From: an uncultured Mediterraneibacter sp.
GTDB lineage: Bacteria; Bacillota; Clostridia; Lachnospirales; Lachnospiraceae
Reading direction: 5' to 3'
Assembly (NCBI GenBank): GCA_944381495.1
Contig: CALWLJ010000009.1
Coordinates: forward strand, 62,001-126,000
DNA: 64,000 bases
Made by a program: the position numbers and the translations under genes. The notes under the pieces are model-generated. The model was not told the origin of the DNA. It saw nothing but the letters and a program-made list of their open reading frames with translations, and made no database searches. Positions 34,001 to 41,639 of this stretch are shown piece by piece (position 1 is the stretch's first letter; each line of letters starts with the position of its first letter).

Positions 34001-34674
34001 TCATAATCAGCGCCTCCGCAGAATCCATTGTGATGATAGATATTCTCCGGATCGTTGGCTCCGTTCATGACTGTCTGATTCCGCTCTGTATAAACGTCGC
34101 TTGTCAGCTGGAGAAGGTTTTCTTCTCCCCAGTTGCACGTATGATTCAGGACCACATCCTGAATAACTTTAATCCCTTTTTCATGACACGCATCAATTAG
34201 ATCCTGATAGGTTATGCCATTGGACTCGTATCTGTTATCCACTGCGCTAAAATTATAGGCATGATACCCGTGATAATCATAACCCGAATCATTCTCCACA
34301 ACAGGCGTGATCCAGATAGCTGTGAAACCAAGAGCCTTGATGTAATCCAGCTTGTCGATCAGCCCCTTGAAATCTCCCCTCCATGCAGGATCTGAATCTG
34401 GATTATTGGCTTTCGCATCCTCTGAGCAATGCTCATTGTTGCTTGGATCGCCGTCGTAGAATCGTGTTGTAATAAGGAAATAAATTGACTCATCACGGAA
34501 ATCCGTCCTGCTGTCCGCATAGATGACTCCTGAGGGACTTGCAGTTGCTCTGGCATCACTCTGTGAAATCTCCGCCGCCTCTGCCGTAGAAGCTGGAACA
34601 TAGAGACTCCCCAGAGTAGTCGCCGCGATAGCAGCACTTAACGAGAGTGCTGTAAACCGCAGATGTTTTTTCAT
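31054..34674 (-). CDS. Secreted multidomain alpha-amylase (GH13) with starch-binding and repeat domains
   Basis: A 1206-residue extracellular starch-degrading enzyme. A signal peptide (1-34) leads to the GH13 barrel (about 55-530): nucleophile Asp270 in FRVDTTKH, acid/base Glu301 in MFGEV, and Asp424 in VDSHD. Next come a starch-binding-like domain (about 600-720), a Big_2 Ig-like domain (VTSVELSEDSIDLTMGE), a CBM26-like module (AIYFEKPSEWGSNINCYLYY), and three near-identical repeats of about 95 residues (920-1206) with LQYRFYR and FRDY. No LPXTG or membrane anchor follows, so it is released or held by the repeats. It is a single gene, convergent with an AraC regulator. Confidence 0.93.
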   Translation of the reverse strand: MKKHLRFTALSLSAAIAATTLGSLYVPASTAEAAEISQSDARATASPSGVIYADSRTDFRDESIYFLITTRFYDGDPSNNEHCSEDAKANNPDSDPAWRGDFKGLIDKLDYIKALGFTAIWITPVVENDSGYDYHGYHAYNFSAVDNRYESNGITYQDLIDACHEKGIKVIQDVVLNHTCNWGEENLLQLTSDVYTERNQTVMNGANDPENIYHHNGFCGGADYDTYDAQIKTIADDCFDLETENPKVYEYLVDCYEQYIDMGVDAFRVDTTKHLSRLTLNSVFVPAFKEAGGDDFYMFGEVCTKGHDVWYRNAPPISTCFYTWADDESWTGRWSESLESNEALVEEHYYEHMDTNAQPTSDNAFLYGNEYHEPDYSEKSGLDVIDFQMHWSFNDANSAFNTALGEDKYFNDSTWNVVYVDSHDYAPDQCQTVRYNGGTDAWAENLSLMFTFRGIPCIYYGSEIEFQAGKPIDVGPNAPLSETGRAYYGDNIEGDVVTTDFGEYFGATGTMAETLNAPLSRHIQRLNQIRQAVPALRKGQYSTEDISGNNMAYKRRYTDDKTDSFALITVSGTATFHNIPNGTYVDCVTGDTKKVTNGSLTAECSGKGNMRVYVLDTEKTPAPGKIGQDGIYLYTDNPVENTSRQCIYFKNESGWSSVTANLFSNGILVESIPMSYVEGQDYACAYTGDADNLTVVFTDGSSVSKSADFKDGGYYGNDGYMKQYQIGEEVVEVTSVELSEDSIDLTMGETAAVTATVLPENAKNKALTWMSSDPDVATVNNKGVITPQGDGTAVITATSNNGISDTVTVKVTVPPYDYEAVPEGQTAIYFEKPSEWGSNINCYLYYGDGITIAGAWPGAAMEKLPNGVYRYVFDTPDMDEALKVLFNDGSNQAPASVGYDVTAYGKYDSSGLNEVIVPKEEEEPEQKLAVSLSAEKVSPQVQGTTVKLTASAEGGTGKLQYRFYRIKDDATTVFRDYSTSTVAYCNPPQAGDYTIYVDVRDEAGNTATAQMDFTWDAPESSIVIKSFEASKVSPQILGSTVKLTASASGGSGTLQYRFYRVKDGVTTVFRDYAASNIAYCNPSDTGAYELYVDVRDENGKTATKKMEFSWNSSENTLKLDSISVSKKSPQPQGSTVVLTANASGGTGKLQYRFYRTVNGRTTVFRDYSTSSVAYCNPPEPGNYTIMVDVKDEADNVVTKSIAYKWE

Positions 34675-34826
34675 TGTGTAGCTCTCCTTTCTCCTTCAGT
34701 ATAACGGAACTTAGGAAGGCATATTCTGCCAGTGTTCCATTGTCTTACTGTATTTAACAGGAAGAGCCCGGATTCATCAATGACTCATTTTCCGTTTTTA
34801 TGTCAATATTCGTATATATAAGAATG

Positions 34827-35204
34827 TTATTTGCTGATTATATCCCACAGTTCTCCATGTCCGTAATAATCCACGATATATTTTAATCCATCGATCACTT
34901 CATCCTGTGTGTAATCATGCTCAAGCAGAAACTCCTCCGTTTTCGCTCCAAGCTTCTCATAAAATAAAAGCGCCATCTCAAAATAATCCCGGTCATCCGG
35001 ATCCAGTCCGTCCAGCAGGAGATTCTCTGCCTCATTGATCTCTCCGTCATCAATCATGGCTGTCAGCTTTTTATAAAGTTTCAGCTTTTCCAGGGAGACC
35101 AGATCTTTTTCTTCATTATCTATATCCTTACCGAAGATCAGACGGATCAACATTCGCACTGCCTCGTGTACCATCCGCATGATGTAATCCTTATCCTGTA
35201 TCAT
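34827..35204 (-). CDS. DUF6483 family protein
   Basis: A 125-residue, mostly helical, acidic soluble protein. The opening IQDKDYIMRMVHEAVRMLIR and the ENLLLDGLDPDDRDYFEMAL core match the DUF6483 family common in Clostridia. Function is unknown. It lies 18 bp after the GrpB-deaminase gene and is probably cotranscribed with it. No clear terminator follows in the 152-nt gap to the amylase gene. Confidence 0.8.
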   Translation of the reverse strand: MIQDKDYIMRMVHEAVRMLIRLIFGKDIDNEEKDLVSLEKLKLYKKLTAMIDDGEINEAENLLLDGLDPDDRDYFEMALLFYEKLGAKTEEFLLEHDYTQDEVIDGLKYIVDYYGHGELWDIISK

Positions 35205-35222
35205 CCTTACTTCCTCCGTTTA

Positions 35223-36128
35223 TTATTGTTCTGTGCTCCACCAATCTGGGATCAATGATTTAAGCCGTATTACTTTTTTCGTTTCATAATCGCACAGAAT
35301 CTCTATTTCTCCTGCCGCTTTGTCCAACTGCATCATAAATTCCCGGCAGGCGCCGCAGGGCATTCCTGCTTTTCCATCTGGCATGACAGCGACTATTTTT
35401 ACGATTTGGCTTTCCCCTTTTGTTATCATATTTGCGATCGCATTTCGTTCCGCGCACATTCCCAGTGAACAGGCCGTGTCGATGCAGACGCCTACATAGA
35501 TATTTCCCTTTGCTGTAAGCAGCGCGGCAGAAACAGATCCAGCCTCAATCAGCGGAGAAATATTTCTTTCATGCTGCACTTTCCTTGCGGCAATATACAA
35601 TTTATCCCATGTTCCATCGTATTGAGAAAGCGCGCGCTCCTCCATCTCACGGACAAAATTTTCTTTTCCCTTACAATAGCCATCTATGTCGTAAGGGAAC
35701 TTTTGTGCAAGAGCCTTTTTGATCTTTGCATATTCGACCCGCTCTTTTTCATGGGTACGCATATAGTCCCGAAAGGCAAGGTGCCTTCCGATATTATTCC
35801 AGTCATCCGCCTGGAAAATATGAATTTGATGGGTCCGTTCATCGCCGCCTTTGCGAAGGTAGCGTCTGCCTGCTATTCCAAATTCACCGAGATATTCATA
35901 GCCTATATCCGCAAACTTTTCTGCAGCGATGTCTACTCGCTCAAGGCTTTTAACGACCACCATAATATCAATAATTGGTTTGGCGGCCAATCCCGGAACA
36001 GATGTACTTCCAATATGATAGATAGAAATGCAGTTATCTTTCAGTATTCCGGTAATCTTGTCCCGTTCTCTCATATATTTTAACGGCCATTCCGTGTCAT
36101 AATTCAAAACGGTTATATGCTGCGGCAT
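35223..36128 (-). CDS. GrpB family nucleotidyltransferase-like protein fused to cytidine deaminase
   Basis: A 301-residue two-domain protein. Residues 1-168 are a GrpB/UPF0157 domain of the nucleotidyltransferase fold (YHIGSTSVPGLAAKPIIDIMV). Residues 170-301 are a cytidine/blasticidin deaminase with zinc ligands in GMCAERNAIA and MPCGACREF, including the catalytic glutamate. Deaminases of this class convert cytidine to uridine or inactivate blasticidin. GrpB-like proteins are poorly understood. The frame is continuous, with no internal ribosome binding site evident, so it appears to be one polypeptide. The start has AAGGGGTG upstream. Confidence 0.9.
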   Translation of the reverse strand: MPQHITVLNYDTEWPLKYMRERDKITGILKDNCISIYHIGSTSVPGLAAKPIIDIMVVVKSLERVDIAAEKFADIGYEYLGEFGIAGRRYLRKGGDERTHQIHIFQADDWNNIGRHLAFRDYMRTHEKERVEYAKIKKALAQKFPYDIDGYCKGKENFVREMEERALSQYDGTWDKLYIAARKVQHERNISPLIEAGSVSAALLTAKGNIYVGVCIDTACSLGMCAERNAIANMITKGESQIVKIVAVMPDGKAGMPCGACREFMMQLDKAAGEIEILCDYETKKVIRLKSLIPDWWSTEQ

Positions 36129-36350
36129 AAATTCACCCCTTATCTGGTTCTCGTAAATTGCTTATTATGAGCGTGCAATCTCGGCACTATTCCCACTCGG
36201 AAATCATCGCTCATTTTCCATTTATTCATAAAAAAACAGCCACGGATATTATATCATCTCCATACCCGCTTAACCATCCTTTTCTTGTCAGTCCCAAAAC
36301 AATGTTTCTCACCCATCAACTTTTTTCACCGAAAGTTAACCGACACTCCA

Positions 36351-36379
36351 TTGTAAAACCGTTGTCTTCGCCGTAAAAT
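36351..36379 (+). promoter_or_regulatory. Promoter of the XRE-ABC operon
   Basis: -35 TTGTAA (36351-36356), 17-bp spacer, -10 TAAAAT (36374-36379), 44 nt before the start codon. Nothing else was recognised in the 294-nt gap from 36129, apart from a likely minus-strand promoter near 36160. Confidence 0.65.
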
Positions 36380-36422
36380 AAACCACAAAGATAAGCTTCA
36401 ATATACAGAAGGGAGACCATTC

Positions 36423-37559
36423 ATGAAAGAAATACATCTTGGCCGGGTACTGCTGGAAAACCGCCGGCGGCTGGGTATCACACAGGATGAGCTTGCAGAA
36501 TATCTGGGCGTATCCAAAGCGGCAGTATCCAAATGGGAGACAGAGACCACTTATCCGGATATCCTTATGCTGCCGCGGCTGGCTTCTTATTTTAACATCA
36601 CTATCGATGAATTAATGGGATATGAACCACAACTGGATACCCGACAGATCCGTGAGCTGTACGCCCGTCTGTCCGAAGAATTTGCTGTTCTTCCTTTTGA
36701 TCAGGCACTGGCACACTGCCGGGAAGCAATCCGGAAATACAGCTCCTGCTATCCGCTTCTCTTTCAGATCGGTTCTCTGCTCATCAACCACTCCATGATG
36801 GCAGGGCCGGAGGGGGCTGACGGCATCACAGATGAGGCCATAACACTTTTCAGAAAAGTGAAGACCGGAACTGATGCCCCTTCTCTTGGTACAGAAGCGC
36901 TTATGATGGAAGCCTTCTGCCTCCTCAGACTAAACCGTCCGGAAGAAGTACTGGAGCTCCTGAGCCGGGACACTTCCGTTTTCATGATTCCAGAGCCGCT
37001 GATTGCTTCAGCCTGGCAGATGCTGGGAAATATTACGGAAGCGAAACGGATTCTCCAGGTCGGTATGTATAACCAGATATTATCCCTGCTCAATCTTCTG
37101 CCTCAGTACATGAACCTTTGCCTGGATGACCGCCCGGCCTATGAGGAGACATGCAGACGTATCCTGGCAATTGCAGACGCATTTCACCTGGACCGGCTCC
37201 ATCCCTCTGTCCTGCTCACATGCCTGATCACAATGGCACAGGGATGGGCATCTATGAGTGAAAAAGATCAGTGCCTTGCCCTGCTTGAGAAATATGCAGA
37301 TCTGGCTACCGGTGAAATATGGCCTCTTCGCCTGAAAGGAGATGATTATTTTGATCTGATAGACGACTGGTTTGAAAATAATCTTCCTCTCGGGACACAG
37401 CTTCCCAGAGACGAATCTGTCATCCGGCAGAGCATTGTACAGTCTGTAGCAGCAAATCCCACATTTGCGCCGTTTTCCAATGATGCGCGTTTTCTGGCAG
37501 TCATTCGGCGGTTGGAGCAGCTGACAACAGAACAAACCGATCCAGTAACAAAAGAATGA
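36423..37559 (+). CDS. XRE family transcriptional regulator with TPR-like C-terminal region
   Basis: A 378-residue protein. The N-terminal helix-turn-helix (residues 8-62) reads LGITQDELAEYLGVSKAAVSKWE and ends with FNITIDELMGY, typical of XRE regulators. The remaining 310 residues are helical and resemble TPR-like repeats (AHCREAIRKYSSCYPLLFQIG). It overlaps the following ATPase frame and is the first gene of a three-gene operon, so it probably controls the ABC exporter, perhaps by sensing its substrate. GAAGGGAG lies 9 nt before the ATG. Confidence 0.9.
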   Translation: MKEIHLGRVLLENRRRLGITQDELAEYLGVSKAAVSKWETETTYPDILMLPRLASYFNITIDELMGYEPQLDTRQIRELYARLSEEFAVLPFDQALAHCREAIRKYSSCYPLLFQIGSLLINHSMMAGPEGADGITDEAITLFRKVKTGTDAPSLGTEALMMEAFCLLRLNRPEEVLELLSRDTSVFMIPEPLIASAWQMLGNITEAKRILQVGMYNQILSLLNLLPQYMNLCLDDRPAYEETCRRILAIADAFHLDRLHPSVLLTCLITMAQGWASMSEKDQCLALLEKYADLATGEIWPLRLKGDDYFDLIDDWFENNLPLGTQLPRDESVIRQSIVQSVAANPTFAPFSNDARFLAVIRRLEQLTTEQTDPVTKE

Positions 37560-37573
37560 AGGGGGCTCGTAAA

Positions 37574-38548
37574 ATGCAGACTATAATATTACAGAATCTA
37601 TCCAAAACTTATTCCGGAGGCAGGCAGGCTGTCAGACAGATTTCCCTTGCTCTGGATCCCGGCGAAGTGTACGGCTTTCTTGGGCCAAATGGAGCAGGGA
37701 AGACGACCACAGTCAAACTGCTGAACGGTACGCTCACGCCTTCCGGAGGTTCCTGCCGTGTATATGGGATCGACCCGTCAGCTGAGCCGGCAAAGGCCCA
37801 CGCACATACCGGCGTGGTCACGGAACATGCACAGATGTACGACAATCTGACCGGAATAGAAAATCTGCTCTTCTACGCCTCTGTTTTCGGCCTGTCGCCG
37901 TCAGACAGCCGGACCCGCGCTGCCGCGCTGCTCCGACAGCTTGATCTGAAAGATGCTGCCGATAAGAAACTGTCCGCCTATTCCACAGGTATGCGGCAAA
38001 GGCTATCACTTGCAAGAGCATTAATTCACCGTCCGGAAGTACTCTTTCTCGATGAGCCCACTTCCGGTCTGGACCCGGAAAGCGCCCAGAATGTGAACCA
38101 GATGATCCGTGATCTTGCAGAAACAGAAGGCATTACCGTTTTTCTCTGCACCCATCAGCTCCGCTATGCCCAGGAGGTCTGTACCCGTTACGGTCTCATC
38201 GATGAGGGAAGGCTTCTGGCATCCGGCACACTCCATGAGCTGCAGAAAGCGATCATGCCGGAGCTGCCGCTTATTGTCCGCGCAGAGCATATGCCTCATA
38301 GACTTCCATTCCAGCAGGCCGGCGGAGAAAATATTTATCAGGCGTCCATCCGTACAGAAGATGAGATACCATCTCTTGTCCGGCAGATCATAGAAGGCGG
38401 CGGAGACGTTTACTCCGTAGAAGTAAAGCATCCTTCTCTGGAAGAGATTTACTTTACCCTGACAAGGGACAGAAAAAGAACTGAAAACGCAGAGAAAACT
38501 CCCGGCATTCAGCAGGCTCGGGAAGAGGGAAAGGAGAGAACAATATGA
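37574..38548 (+). CDS. ABC transporter ATP-binding protein
   Basis: A 324-residue ATPase of the ABC-2 exporter type. Walker A is GPNGAGKTT, signature YSTGMRQRLSLARAL, Walker B VLFLDEPTSGLD. The C-terminal 100 residues form the extra regulatory domain seen in drug and antibiotic exporters. The start at 37574 has GGGGG 8 nt ahead; an ATG at 37556 that overlaps the XRE stop is an alternative. It is translationally coupled to the permease (ATGA at 38545). Confidence 0.92.
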   Translation: MQTIILQNLSKTYSGGRQAVRQISLALDPGEVYGFLGPNGAGKTTTVKLLNGTLTPSGGSCRVYGIDPSAEPAKAHAHTGVVTEHAQMYDNLTGIENLLFYASVFGLSPSDSRTRAAALLRQLDLKDAADKKLSAYSTGMRQRLSLARALIHRPEVLFLDEPTSGLDPESAQNVNQMIRDLAETEGITVFLCTHQLRYAQEVCTRYGLIDEGRLLASGTLHELQKAIMPELPLIVRAEHMPHRLPFQQAGGENIYQASIRTEDEIPSLVRQIIEGGGDVYSVEVKHPSLEEIYFTLTRDRKRTENAEKTPGIQQAREEGKERTI

Positions 38549-39330
38549 ACCATGCAATAACCGCCGTGATCAAAAAGGACTTCAGGGGGATCACTGCCAA
38601 CCGCAGGCTGTTCCTCTCTCTGCTGATCGTACCGATAGTACTTACAGTATTTCTGCCGGGGATGTTCATAACAATTGCTCATTTTATGCCGGAAGATGAA
38701 GATCTGCAGATGCTTCTGGAACTGCTTCCGCGCAGCTCATGGGCGTCCACCATGGAACTGACCGTCACCGGTCTGATCTTCAACAATATCCTCCCGGTAT
38801 TTTTCCTCATGATCCCCATCATGGCATCCTCGATCATGGCTGCAAGCTCCTTTGTCGGGGAAAAAGAAAAGCACACACTGGAAACGCTCCTTTATTCCCC
38901 GCTCACACTGGGACAGATCTTCCAGGCAAAGATCCTTGCCTCCTTCCTGATGAGCATGACAGTTTCACTGATTTCTTTCGTTGTCATGCTGACCGTAGTA
39001 GAACTGGAAGTCTTTCTGCTGATGGGAACCCTCCTGCTTCCTTCTGCAAACTGGCCTGTGATCCTGCTTCTGCTCTCTCCTGCCGTCTCCATGATCGCAG
39101 TGACATTGATCGTCAGAGGATCCGCCAAGGCTCAGAGTGTAGAGGAATCCCAGCAAGGAGCCGTCTTCATGATCATACCTGTCCTGCTGCTGATCGTTGG
39201 ACAATTTACCGGAGTGCTGCTGGTCAGCCTATGGATTCTCCTGGGACTGAGCCTGTTGTGTGTACTGCTGGCACTGTTTCTTCTGAAAAAAGCGGCAGGG
39301 CGTTTTACTTATGAAATGCTGCTGCAGTAA
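38545..39330 (+). CDS. ABC-2 type transporter permease
   Basis: A 261-residue protein with six membrane segments. A basic N-terminus (VIKKDFRGITANRRLF) is followed by the conserved cytoplasmic stretch GEKEKHTLETLLYSPLT, which contacts the ATPase. It forms the membrane half of the exporter encoded just upstream. The substrate is unknown; related systems export antibiotics or peptides. The gene ends before a hairpin in the convergent gap. Confidence 0.92.
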   Translation: MNHAITAVIKKDFRGITANRRLFLSLLIVPIVLTVFLPGMFITIAHFMPEDEDLQMLLELLPRSSWASTMELTVTGLIFNNILPVFFLMIPIMASSIMAASSFVGEKEKHTLETLLYSPLTLGQIFQAKILASFLMSMTVSLISFVVMLTVVELEVFLLMGTLLLPSANWPVILLLLSPAVSMIAVTLIVRGSAKAQSVEESQQGAVFMIIPVLLLIVGQFTGVLLVSLWILLGLSLLCVLLALFLLKKAAGRFTYEMLLQ

Positions 39331-39341
39331 CCGGAAAAAGA

Positions 39342-39377
39342 GAGAAAAAGATGTGTTTACGAGCATGTCTTTTTCTC
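39342..39377. terminator. Terminator hairpin between convergent operons
   Basis: GAGAAAAAGA (39342-39351) pairs with TCTTTTTCTC (39368-39377) and is followed by CCTTTTC on the plus strand. Outer CCGGAAA/TTTCCGG segments (39331-39337, 39395-39401) add a second possible stem. It probably stops both operons. Confidence 0.65.
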
Positions 39378-39401
39378 CCTTTTCAAAGAATCCATTTCCG
39401 G

Positions 39402-40835
39402 CTAATTGTTTTTCAAAGCCTCATACCAGCTTTCGGTTTCTCCCGGATCTTTGCTGTTTGCATATATGGTCATCCCATCCAGTTGTATCTCGAGAATCGG
39501 GGTGTACCCTTTGAAAAGAAACATCATGCACTTTCCTGTCTCTTTTCCCCGGAAATGACCGATATTCACTTTATCCGTACTGCCGCCGTTTGTTCTTGTG
39601 TAGTCCTCTTCCGGCAGTTCATCAATAAGCGCGACCGAAACAATCTCGTCTATATTGAATTCACTGTCATATCCTGCAGCTTCAAAGCTGTAGATTCCAT
39701 CATATTCTGTAAAGATCACTTCCGCCTTATCAAAAGAGTCCATAAGTAAGCACACCCATATAATGACTCCTATTGTGATCACGCCCAGAACACCCCATAG
39801 AATACCGACCCCCACTTTAACCCCCGGTCTTCCATAATTAAATGCATAATTCATACTGTTGAACCGGTCCTGAACAAGGATATGCCTGTCATCCGGATTG
39901 TTGTACCAGCCATATTTCCAGTATTCATCATCGTCTGTATAATATGGTTCACGATCTGACTCAAGAATCTTTCTTCGTTTTCCAACAGTCATTCCGATAG
40001 GAATCAGAAGCGCCGCTGCCGCCGCGGTGATCAGGATCGTATATCCTCCATAGAGCCAGACTGGAATATCCGGCCCGAAATAATAATAGCAGATACTGAG
40101 AAGAATCCATGCTGCCCCATTGATCCAGGAAGCATAGGTCAGTCCTTCCGTCCAGCCTCGTTTCGTCACACGATTTGCAGCCAGATTTATCTCTGAATTT
40201 TCACTGTAGACCCGGTTCGCTATACGCATAATACCGATATGAAGAGCCAGGAACATCAGACATACACCAAGCCCAGATCCATAGAGAGCCCAAAGCAGAG
40301 TCATTTCCGAAGGGAACATATCATACTTCTGTTCCGTAGCCACCACAAGAAAGGCCGTTGCAGCTGTCAGGAATAAAATCGGCAGATGCCATTTCCAGCT
40401 TAATGCCAGCTTCTCCGAGACTGCTGAGACAGATGTATCAATACGGATCATTTTTCTGCTGTAATCTACCCATCCGTTCTCCAGCTTCAGACGGTACATC
40501 TTCCTGTGAGGGATGATGATCAGGTAATAGAGTCCGGCAACATATTCCATGATCCAGATCATCCAGACAATAAGAAAGATCAGGAAATCCCAGAAGCACA
40601 GGAAACATATAAGTATACTTGCAGCAAAATTGATCTTCTGAAATATCGCCCAGCTTTTCTGCGTCTTCCCGCTGAGACTGCTGACGTCGGGATGATGGAC
40701 GCACTCCGAAGGAATATGGACTCCAAGCACCATCCCCTCTTTATATTCTCCCATGTTTTTCCCGAAGGAAAACCAGCAGATCGGTACGATCAGCAGATCA
40801 CAAAGCAGGAAGATGATAAACATCGTAATCTCCAT
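39402..40835 (-). CDS. DUF5808-containing membrane protein
   Basis: A 477-residue membrane protein. About eight membrane segments are seen. The segment YWKYGWYNNPDDRHILVQDRF near residue 310 is the DUF5808 signature, followed by NYGRPGVKVG. After the last membrane segment (about 350-370) there is a PH-like domain of about 105 residues. Function is unknown. It follows a YtrA-type GntR repressor by 3 nt, as is typical, and is probably repressed by it under conditions without cell-wall stress. Confidence 0.85.
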   Translation of the reverse strand: MEITMFIIFLLCDLLIVPICWFSFGKNMGEYKEGMVLGVHIPSECVHHPDVSSLSGKTQKSWAIFQKINFAASILICFLCFWDFLIFLIVWMIWIMEYVAGLYYLIIIPHRKMYRLKLENGWVDYSRKMIRIDTSVSAVSEKLALSWKWHLPILFLTAATAFLVVATEQKYDMFPSEMTLLWALYGSGLGVCLMFLALHIGIMRIANRVYSENSEINLAANRVTKRGWTEGLTYASWINGAAWILLSICYYYFGPDIPVWLYGGYTILITAAAAALLIPIGMTVGKRRKILESDREPYYTDDDEYWKYGWYNNPDDRHILVQDRFNSMNYAFNYGRPGVKVGVGILWGVLGVITIGVIIWVCLLMDSFDKAEVIFTEYDGIYSFEAAGYDSEFNIDEIVSVALIDELPEEDYTRTNGGSTDKVNIGHFRGKETGKCMMFLFKGYTPILEIQLDGMTIYANSKDPGETESWYEALKNN

Positions 40836-40838
40836 ATC

Positions 40839-41228
40839 TTATCCCTCACTTTCCGCCGGGTGCATAGTCTTGAACATTTCCTCACAGATGCGCAAAAATT
40901 CATCCTTATGCATCCCCTTCAGACAGGCTTCCGCAGAAAGAAGCTCCAGTTCCGCTTCCAGCTTCTCCCGGAATGCTCCCTCTCCCTGCCGTACCGGGCA
41001 GACTGTAGCTCCCTTCCTCCGGTCAATCTCGATAAAACCTTCCGCCTTCAGGATCTGATATGTCTTGTTGACCGTCATACTGTTGATCCCTGCATCCTGA
41101 GCCATCTGACGAACAGACGGAAGAGACTCTCCGGCTTTCAGCTCACCCTTTCCAATGCCCTTGACGATCTGGTTGCGCAGCTGCACATAGATTGGCGTAT
41201 CACTGCTCATATCAAGAGAAATGATCAT
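40839..41228 (-). CDS. GntR family transcriptional regulator, YtrA subfamily
   Basis: A 129-residue regulator. The winged helix covers residues 10-78 with SLPSVRQMAQDAGINSMTV. The short C-terminal region (about 45 residues) has no ligand-binding domain and is characteristic of the YtrA subfamily. An AAAGGAGG site precedes the start. The promoter just upstream carries a perfect 12-bp inverted repeat, which is the probable site for autorepression. The DUF5808 gene follows in the same operon. Confidence 0.92.
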   Translation of the reverse strand: MIISLDMSSDTPIYVQLRNQIVKGIGKGELKAGESLPSVRQMAQDAGINSMTVNKTYQILKAEGFIEIDRRKGATVCPVRQGEGAFREKLEAELELLSAEACLKGMHKDEFLRICEEMFKTMHPAESEG

Positions 41229-41246
41229 CAGAACCGCCTCCTTTAT

Positions 41247-41289
41247 AAAGTATTATCTGTATTATTGATTATAATATAGATAATACTTT
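41247..41289. promoter_or_regulatory. Operator of the GntR/DUF5808 operon
   Basis: AAAGTATTATCT (41247-41258) and AGATAATACTTT (41278-41289) are a perfect 12-bp inverted repeat with a 19-nt spacer. The -10 lies inside it, and the outer arm fills the spacer between -35 and -10. This fits repression by the YtrA-type GntR protein. Confidence 0.75.
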
Positions 41290-41295
41290 TGTCAA
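41268..41295 (-). promoter_or_regulatory. Promoter of the GntR/DUF5808 operon
   Basis: Minus strand: perfect -35 TTGACA (41290-41295), 16-bp spacer, perfect -10 TATAAT (41268-41273). A promoter this strong makes sense only with the operator that overlaps it. Confidence 0.8.
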
Positions 41296-41591
41296 GAAGT
41301 AGGGCTGTTTATGCATCAAAAAAGACCACATATGATATGTGGCCTAAATATCCGGAGAGCTGGAATACAGGGGTAAAAGTTACCCCTGCAAACCGTGAGA
41401 AAATATACTGCACCCTGAGGTATTTCATCAAGACACTGAAGCTCTCCACAACACTGATCTTTGCTTTTCTGGTCATAACCAGCCTTCAGTGCAGCCCTCT
41501 GCCGGGATGGTTTACACCCGCGTCGCTGATCCTGGTCTTCGGCGGAATGGCGTTCTGGCTGATCCGTCTCTTTCTGATAAGAAAGGGCTGA
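41289..41591 (+). pseudogene. N-terminally truncated DUF1648-type membrane protein remnant
   Basis: A 100-codon frame opened by a TTG without a ribosome binding site. From about residue 19 it matches the C-terminal half of small DUF1648 membrane proteins: WNTGVKVTPANREKIY, then KTLKLSTTLIFAFLVI and PLPGWFTPASLILVFGG. The N-terminal half with its first membrane segments and the DUF1648 core is missing. The first 18 codons run through the GntR promoter region. It looks like a deletion remnant, possibly of a gene once paired with the regulator. Confidence 0.5.
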
Positions 41592-41639
41592 GCGTCAGAC
41601 GATATGGCATCAGACGGTATCTGATCAGATGGTTTCCAA

